A DNA stretch of 64,000 nt from an uncultured Maribacter sp. (GTDB lineage: Bacteria; Bacteroidota; Bacteroidia; Flavobacteriales; Flavobacteriaceae). The stretch spans positions 1-64,000 of the forward strand of contig NZ_CANMTX010000012.1 in NCBI RefSeq assembly GCF_947500985.1, given 5' to 3'. The notes below the pieces were generated by a model that saw only the letters and a program-made list of their open reading frames with translations, ran no database searches and had not been told where the DNA came from. Within the stretch, counting starts at the first letter, position 1; every line of letters begins with the position of its first letter. Below are positions 59,198-64,000 of the stretch, one piece after another. A program made the position numbers and the translations under genes.

Positions 59198-60331
59198 TTA
59201 ATTCTCTAAAACCTCAGTAATTAAACCTTTAAACATTAAAAGTCCCGTATCTATGAGCTCATCGGGGAAATCGTAGTCAGCATGATGTAAGGCAGGTTGA
59301 TCTTCCCCAGCTCCTAAGCCAAAAATGGCACTTTTATATTTTGATGAAAACCATCCAAAATCTTCTCCAAATTTCAATGACCTCGGATGCTCAACTAACT
59401 CAATACTATTTTGATTCGCTACTTTCTCAATGAATGAAACACACTCTGTATTATTATCGGAAGCTGGGAAAAACTCAAACCAATCTATTTTCGCTTTTAA
59501 TTGATGTGTATTGGAAATTTCATTTGCAGCTTGTTTTATTTTATCTTCTAAAGTGGACATTACTTCGCCGCTCCAAGTACGAATAGTATAATGTAATTCT
59601 ACATTTTCGGGAGAAATACCGTAATTCTTCTCCCCTAAATCAATACAAATTGGGGTCAAAATAGCAAAATCACTACTATGAGCATTAGGTTTTTCAAACG
59701 TGGCAATTATTTGAATTAATTCTGCCACTGCCAACGCAGGATTGATTCCGTTTTCTGGCTCAGAAGCATGCGATTTCTTTCCTTTTAAATGAATACTGAA
59801 GCTTTGTACTGTAGCCGTAAAGAAACTTGATTTTACAATGATAGAATGCATTTTCTCACCTGGTAAATTGTGAAGCGCAAAAACATAATCTATATCAAGA
59901 TTTAGAAACCTTTCATCTTCTAAGACCTTCGCTGCTCCTTCTCCTGTTTCTTCGGCAGGTTGAAAAAGTAAAACAACTTTTCCTTTTTTAAACTCAGCTT
60001 CTGACAACCAATTAGCTAATCCAGCTACTATAGTCATATGACCATCATGACCACATTTATGAGACACTCCGTAATTATCAGATTTATGCGCAAATGTATT
60101 CTCTTCAATTATCGGTAAGGCATCTAACTCGCAACGAATAGCAACCGTTGGTCCATTTTTATCAAATTCATATACAACCGCTACCCCTGCCCCACCAATG
60201 CCGCTTATAATAGCGGTAGGACTATATTGTTTTACAAATTCAATAATACAGTTTGTTGTAGCATTTTCTTTACCTGAAAGCTCAGGGTTTTGGTGTAGTT
60301 GTTTTCTAAGTTGAACCAAAGTCTCATTCAT
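59198..60331 (-). CDS. M20 family amidohydrolase
   Basis: A 377-residue metal-dependent amidohydrolase (N-acyl-amino-acid hydrolase/carboxypeptidase type) from the ATG at 60331 (MNETLVQLRKQLHQNPELSG), preferred over the upstream ATG at 60358. Metal site GVSHKCGHDGH, EETGEGA, and C-terminal ALHHADYDFPDELI. Cytosolic. The substrate is probably an N-acylated or aminoacylated small molecule. Confidence 0.85.
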   Translation of the reverse strand: MNETLVQLRKQLHQNPELSGKENATTNCIIEFVKQYSPTAIISGIGGAGVAVVYEFDKNGPTVAIRCELDALPIIEENTFAHKSDNYGVSHKCGHDGHMTIVAGLANWLSEAEFKKGKVVLLFQPAEETGEGAAKVLEDERFLNLDIDYVFALHNLPGEKMHSIIVKSSFFTATVQSFSIHLKGKKSHASEPENGINPALAVAELIQIIATFEKPNAHSSDFAILTPICIDLGEKNYGISPENVELHYTIRTWSGEVMSTLEDKIKQAANEISNTHQLKAKIDWFEFFPASDNNTECVSFIEKVANQNSIELVEHPRSLKFGEDFGWFSSKYKSAIFGLGAGEDQPALHHADYDFPDELIDTGLLMFKGLITEVLEN

Positions 60332-60449
60332 AGATTTAAATATACTTATTATAACCAATAATAATGTTTATAAGAGGCTAGTATATTCAATAAGAAAAAA
60401 TGTTTTTTGATATTTTTTTCGAGACTGAAAAATTAGGTTTTCACCGTTC

Positions 60450-61418
60450 TTACAATTCAAAAATGTCATTGATTCTTCCTATTTTAAAACCTTTATCAAG
60501 AACGATTTGGGTTTCTTCACTATTGGGATTCAATAACGGATTTGTATGATTGAAATGAATAAAAACTATCTTACCTTTTTCTTTATCATTCAACCCTTTA
60601 AACTTCTCTAAACTTTCAACAACAAAGGGATGCGGAATTTCACTGATATCTCTATTATTAATTTCCTTTCCACTATAAAAAGTGGCGTCTAAAAATGCAT
60701 AATCTACCTTATGTATTTCTTCAACAATATCTTTTTCCCACTTTTCCCATTTATCGATATCAGGAATAAACAGTGCACTTTTATTCGGACCTTGAATATG
60801 ATACCCTACCGTTTCTGAATACTCATCTCTGTGCGGTACTAAAAATGGTGTTACCATAATTTCTTGCGACAGCTCAACGGCATTTTGATGAACCATTGCA
60901 TTAAGAACAGCATTTTCTCTTTTTACAAGCTGATCCCATGGTCCATTGTGTAGAAGAAATTCCTCCATTTTAGGCATTGCATAAATTGGAGTCCCGTTGG
61001 CATCCATAGCCTCTTTGCCCAAATACATTAAACCTGTGTAATGCCCAATGTGGGCATGAGTCAGAAAAATACCATCTACTACTTCATTATCGCTTTTTGG
61101 TTCATATTGGGTAAGCATTTTCATTTGTTGGGCAATATCTGGAGTAGCATCAAAAAGATAGGTTTTCTGATTGTCGGTATCTATTACACCTAATGACACA
61201 ACCTTTCTCTGAGCATCTGGATTCTCAAATAAATCAGCGCAACATTCTTTTTTACAACCAATTTGTGGAGAACCAGCATCTTGAACGTTACCTAGAATTA
61301 CGATAGAAGTATTTTCAACAACATGACTTTGTTCTTGTTGCAAAGATTGTTTGGTTGTTGATTTATTAGAACAAGAGAGGACTATTAATAGGATAAAAAC
61401 TAAAGTGTACTTATTCAT
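60450..61418 (-). CDS. Exported MBL-fold hydrolase, PqqB-like
   Basis: A 322-residue metallo-beta-lactamase-fold protein with an SPII signal (Cys16, VLSC). Metal motif LTHAHIGHYTGL, MVHQNAVELS and later FIHFNHTNP, with a Cys-rich stretch GCKKECCADL near residue 55. The layout resembles PqqB, which helps in pyrroloquinoline quinone biosynthesis, but no other pqq gene is near and the protein is exported, so another role is likely. Confidence 0.8.
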   Translation of the reverse strand: MNKYTLVFILLIVLSCSNKSTTKQSLQQEQSHVVENTSIVILGNVQDAGSPQIGCKKECCADLFENPDAQRKVVSLGVIDTDNQKTYLFDATPDIAQQMKMLTQYEPKSDNEVVDGIFLTHAHIGHYTGLMYLGKEAMDANGTPIYAMPKMEEFLLHNGPWDQLVKRENAVLNAMVHQNAVELSQEIMVTPFLVPHRDEYSETVGYHIQGPNKSALFIPDIDKWEKWEKDIVEEIHKVDYAFLDATFYSGKEINNRDISEIPHPFVVESLEKFKGLNDKEKGKIVFIHFNHTNPLLNPNSEETQIVLDKGFKIGRINDIFEL

Positions 61419-61576
61419 TTTTTTATTAAAATCTACCAGCTAGTTAAAGCTTTTGTTGCAATATTTTCCGAAATCAGCTTAGACTATAAAAGTAATGTAC
61501 AAGTTAGCATATACTGATAGAATAATTATAAAATTAAATACTTCTTTAAGCTCATCTTTGAAAATGTAATGCCGAT

Positions 61577-62353
61577 TTAATACTCTTCTAATGCTTGTAA
61601 ATAAAGCATTTTGAAACTGTTACTAGAAAATGGATTCTGACTGGTTACCAAATTTCTATCCTTTACCGCAAAATTTGCTTTCGGTAAACCGCTTTTATAT
61701 TTTAGACCTAGTTTCTTCAATTGTCTGGCAATTTTTCTATTTGTAGGTTTACCTTTCATTATAAATTTTTCAATAACAAATTCTTCTGTGGGAGAAACGG
61801 AATTGACCTTGTAGCCTATATAAGGGTTTACATCCTTTGGTATAGTAAGTAGTAAGCTTGGAGCGTGACAAATGAGTCCCGTAGGTCTATTGTCTTTTGC
61901 AAATTGCTTCAGTAAAATTGGTATATGCGCATCATACATCAAATCCACCATTAATCCTTGACCACCAGGTATGAGCAACCCTATATAATCACTCTCATTT
62001 TCAATTGCCTTTTCAAGGGTTATAGGCTTGTTATAAGCACTGTCCTTTTTGACAAACGCTAAAGCTTCAGTCTTGACTTCTACCTGGTTCTTCCAGTATT
62101 TGTCGTTTAAACTTTCTTCATCAATCGTAGAAATGAGTCCGTTAGGTGTTGCAAACTCTACCCTATATCCTTGCGCAACTACAAATTTATAAGCCAAGTA
62201 AAACTCATTTAAAAAAACACCTGTTTGCCTCTTTTTCTGTCCATTATTAAACTCTAAAGTATCAGCTGCGCTTAGAACAAACAATACTTTTTTATTTTGT
62301 GAAGTGAGTGAAATACTAGCCATAAAAGTCATTATTAATATTAGTATTTTCAT
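61577..62353 (-). CDS. Exported DJ-1/PfpI family protein
   Basis: A 258-residue protein from the ATG at 62353, which gives a signal peptide ending TSQN. DJ-1/PfpI (HSP31-like) domain with nucleophile Cys in GLICHAPSLL, KVLFVLSAADTLEFNNG at the start and DYIGLLIPGGQGLMVDLMYD for the glutamine-amidotransferase-like core. Cytosolic members deglycate proteins or act as chaperones; an exported copy is unusual. Confidence 0.82.
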   Translation of the reverse strand: MKILILIMTFMASISLTSQNKKVLFVLSAADTLEFNNGQKKRQTGVFLNEFYLAYKFVVAQGYRVEFATPNGLISTIDEESLNDKYWKNQVEVKTEALAFVKKDSAYNKPITLEKAIENESDYIGLLIPGGQGLMVDLMYDAHIPILLKQFAKDNRPTGLICHAPSLLLTIPKDVNPYIGYKVNSVSPTEEFVIEKFIMKGKPTNRKIARQLKKLGLKYKSGLPKANFAVKDRNLVTSQNPFSSNSFKMLYLQALEEY

Positions 62354-62357
62354 AAAT

Positions 62358-62861
62358 CTATTTAGCTGCAATGATTTCTATTTCTATTAAACAATTAGGT
62401 GCTGTAGCGAGAAGTGGCACCGGTACTATGGTACTAGCCGGAAAATTTTTAACTCTCCATTCTTTAGATGCAGCATCAACTAACATTTCTTTTTTCTCTG
62501 GTGTAAAATCCACAATATAAACCGTCTGCTTTACTACATCATTTAATGATAATCCTGCAGCATTAAGAGCTGCTTTAACATTAACCACGGTTTTACTTAC
62601 TTGCTCTTTAAAGTCTTTGGAAATTAATTTGCCGTCGCTATCTGAAGCCCATTGACCAGAAAAATAATAGTGTTCTTTTCCTTGTGGGATTTTTACAATA
62701 TGTGAAAATCCGTTTTGCTGCGGATTAAATAATTCATTAGGATTGATAAAACTAATTTCTTCCTTTTCCATCGTATTCGCTTTTTGAGAGGTTACATTTT
62801 CTGATGCTGTACACGCTAACAAAACTGTTAGCAATAGAATAGAAACTATTCTTTGTGTCAT
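62358..62861 (-). CDS. Exported RidA family protein (lipoprotein)
   Basis: A 167-residue protein of the Rid/YjgF superfamily with an SPII signal (Cys17, LLAC). FSHIVKIPQGKEHYYFSGQW, KTVVNVKAALNAAGLSLNDV and PASTIVPVPLLATAPNCLIE match Rid. RidA deaminates reactive 2-aminoacrylate in the cytosol; a secreted form suggests detoxification outside the membrane or a different substrate. Confidence 0.82.
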   Translation of the reverse strand: MTQRIVSILLLTVLLACTASENVTSQKANTMEKEEISFINPNELFNPQQNGFSHIVKIPQGKEHYYFSGQWASDSDGKLISKDFKEQVSKTVVNVKAALNAAGLSLNDVVKQTVYIVDFTPEKKEMLVDAASKEWRVKNFPASTIVPVPLLATAPNCLIEIEIIAAK

Positions 62862-62942
62862 ATTTGTTATTTAAATGATGAAACAAAGTAAGTACACCCT
62901 TTATTGGAATACATTTACATATGTAAAGAAAATACGCCAAAC

Positions 62943-63509
62943 TTATTTCTGACTTCGAATACGGCTAAGTTGCGTTGGGGTAATACCAAGGTAAGATGCA
63001 ATTTGGTATTGAGGAATTAGTTGTTCTAATTGTGGATATTCTTTTTGAAATATCGCATATCGTTTATTGGCATCAAGTAGTACTATTTCTACTTCACGTT
63101 TTTCTTTGTCTACAAAATAGCCTTCTGCCATCTTTCTCAAAAGCCTTTCCAAATCTTGATGTTGATTTAATAGTGCAGTTATTCTTTTGTAGTTACCAAT
63201 GAGCAATTCACAATCTGTAAGAGCTTGTTGATTTATTTTATTTGGTTGTTGACTTACCAATGAAGAATACCCTCCAACCATATTATTTTCAACAAAGAAG
63301 TGTTTGTTGTATTCTGAACCTTCATTATTTCGATAAAAGGCTCTAATGACACCCTTTTTAAGAAATCCAAATTTTGTAGCGATATCACCACTTTCAACAA
63401 AATAGTCGCCTTTTTTCAAAGAGTGCTCCCTAAAAACACTTTTCACCGCAAGCCAAGTATACTCTTCAATTGGTGAAATGGTATTAAAATAGGTGTGTAA
63501 TTCTTTCAA
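62943..63509 (-). CDS. Crp/Fnr family transcriptional regulator
   Basis: A 188-residue cyclic-nucleotide-binding-fold regulator with a short helix-turn-helix (QIASYLGITPTQLSRIRSQK) at the C-terminus and a beta roll at about 25-115. No obvious nucleotide-ligand or FeS-cluster cysteines, so the signal is unknown. It is the first gene on the minus strand here and could regulate the RidA/DJ-1/PqqB run downstream. Confidence 0.85.
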   Translation of the reverse strand: MKELHTYFNTISPIEEYTWLAVKSVFREHSLKKGDYFVESGDIATKFGFLKKGVIRAFYRNNEGSEYNKHFFVENNMVGGYSSLVSQQPNKINQQALTDCELLIGNYKRITALLNQHQDLERLLRKMAEGYFVDKEKREVEIVLLDANKRYAIFQKEYPQLEQLIPQYQIASYLGITPTQLSRIRSQK

Positions 63510-63539
63510 ATTTTGATGTTTTCAAAATTACCCCAACGT

Positions 63540-63726
63540 CTCCTATAAGAAATCTTAGGGCAGTTGATAAGCACTTCGTTTCGGTTTATTACTTAGCTAA
63601 ATATAAATATTTTGCTTTTATCTTTTCTTCTATAAACGCCATATTTTATATTTAGCGGACTTTGTAAATATGCCCAAACTTTCGGTTAAGCCACAAATGC
63701 CCTATGTTTTTTATACACTGTTGTGC
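63540..63726 (-). repeat. Structured intergenic repeat, copy R7 (reverse strand)
   Basis: On the minus strand this reads GCACAACAGTGTATAAAAAAC at the gene side, then arm a GCTAAATAT (63656-63648), a' region ATATGGC (63644-63638) and a'' ATATTTAGC (63604-63596), 42 nt from a'. Here arm a pairs perfectly with a'' rather than a'. It starts directly at the stop codon of the following gene, as R3 and R5 do with theirs. Confidence 0.7.
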
Positions 63727-64000
63727 TTAGTGTTTTTCCTTGAATAATTCCTTTAAATGTTCCGAAATTTCTTGACATTCAGGAATATATATATTCGCAA
63801 TAAAATTCTCGTTTTCATCCTTATATTTATCAAACATTCGAGAACGATTATTTTTCGAATGTGTCACATTTGCAATTCTATCGCAAAATTTAATAAATGA
63901 TGCATTTTTAGTCTCTCTAATTCCTTTATAATATTTTTCATTTGCTCTTTCGGCTCTATTTCGGCCTTTTTCATTTGTTAAAGCGTAAGCAAGTTCAGCT
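63727..64000 (-). CDS. HD-domain-like protein (C-terminal part; continues beyond the window)
   Basis: Ninety codons of an open frame truncated by the window end. The sequence ELAYALTNEKGRNRAERANE and FIKFCDRIANVTHSKNN, then a helical tail ending LFKEKH, resembles the C-terminal half of small HD-superfamily hydrolases, with DRIANV matching the second conserved Asp region. The product starts outside the window, so the HD motif itself cannot be seen. It is bounded by repeat R7. Confidence 0.5.
   Translation of the reverse strand, partial: AELAYALTNEKGRNRAERANEKYYKGIRETKNASFIKFCDRIANVTHSKNNRSRMFDKYKDENENFIANIYIPECQEISEHLKELFKEKH

Noticed and set aside
1..64000. tRNA, rRNA, CRISPR, prophage and complete integrative elements
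   Set aside because: No cloverleaf-like or rRNA-like sequence, spacer array, phage structural gene or integrase was recognised, although a covariance search was not possible here.

Overview
The window is AT-rich (roughly 35% GC by eye) and reads as the chromosome of a member of the Flavobacteriaceae (Bacteroidota). Support comes from promoters of the TTG / TAnnTTTG type, almost no Shine-Dalgarno sequences, many SPII lipoproteins, and families common in that group (DUF4870, DUF2141, DUF2461, CIA30, PspC/head-GIN, S9 dipeptidyl peptidases, LytTR regulators). It resembles a marine Maribacter/Zobellia-like genome, but the genus cannot be fixed. No rRNA, tRNA, CRISPR array or prophage was seen.

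Region 1 (1-8000) is an accessory array. Mostly unrecognised + strand genes (lipoproteins, small membrane proteins, one S9 dipeptidyl peptidase) alternate with copies of a 170-270 bp structured repeat, called R1-R6 here. Each complete copy carries one hairpin arm, its complement, and a second copy of the complement 40-42 nt further on, followed by a second palindrome and an end resembling ACTAACCGTTAGC...CATTATG. The array resembles an integron cassette array, but no integrase is present and the ends do not fit the attC consensus. Two ends of an IS3-like element sit at the same offset from two repeat ends. A seventh copy (R7, 63540-63726) lies reversed at the far end of the window, beside a truncated minus-strand HD-like gene, so another array probably starts there. 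None was seen in the 55 kb between.

Region 2 (8.0-25.3 kb) is mostly metabolic and regulatory: a TetR/SDR pair with palindromic operator candidates, an exported cyclophilin, an envelope gene run (alpha/beta hydrolase, PIG-L deacetylase, TPR lipoprotein, seven-bladed propeller lipoprotein) followed by a nitrilase, an ArsR/flavin monooxygenase pair, a K+/H+ antiporter, an AlkB-like dioxygenase, a MocR regulator divergent from a PLP decarboxylase, and an FAD-dependent dehydrogenase.

Region 3 (25.3-31.3 kb) is repeat-rich: heptamer VNTRs, a tandem duplication of a 78-residue exported protein with a nearly invariant 177-nt leader, a truncated IS3 element, a (GT)12 microsatellite, a C-type lectin protein, then an RhlE helicase, peptidase E and REP-like hairpins.

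Region 4 (31.3-63.5 kb) is ordinary chromosome with an envelope and redox flavour: amidohydrolase, a second S9 peptidase with an EEP hydrolase, PaiB, CIA30, DoxX, an OxyR, PBP4/DacB, MsrA, NudK, MlrC-like M81 lipoprotein, AIM24, a DUF4870-PadR-PspC-GIN operon with a strong operator candidate, dipeptide epimerase plus an AONS-like enzyme, TrxB, a LytTR regulator, an exported FGE-type lipoprotein, an M20 hydrolase, and a run of exported PqqB-like, DJ-1-like and RidA-like proteins next to a Crp/Fnr regulator. One lipoprotein gene (41430-41846) carries an in-frame TGA within its signal peptide.
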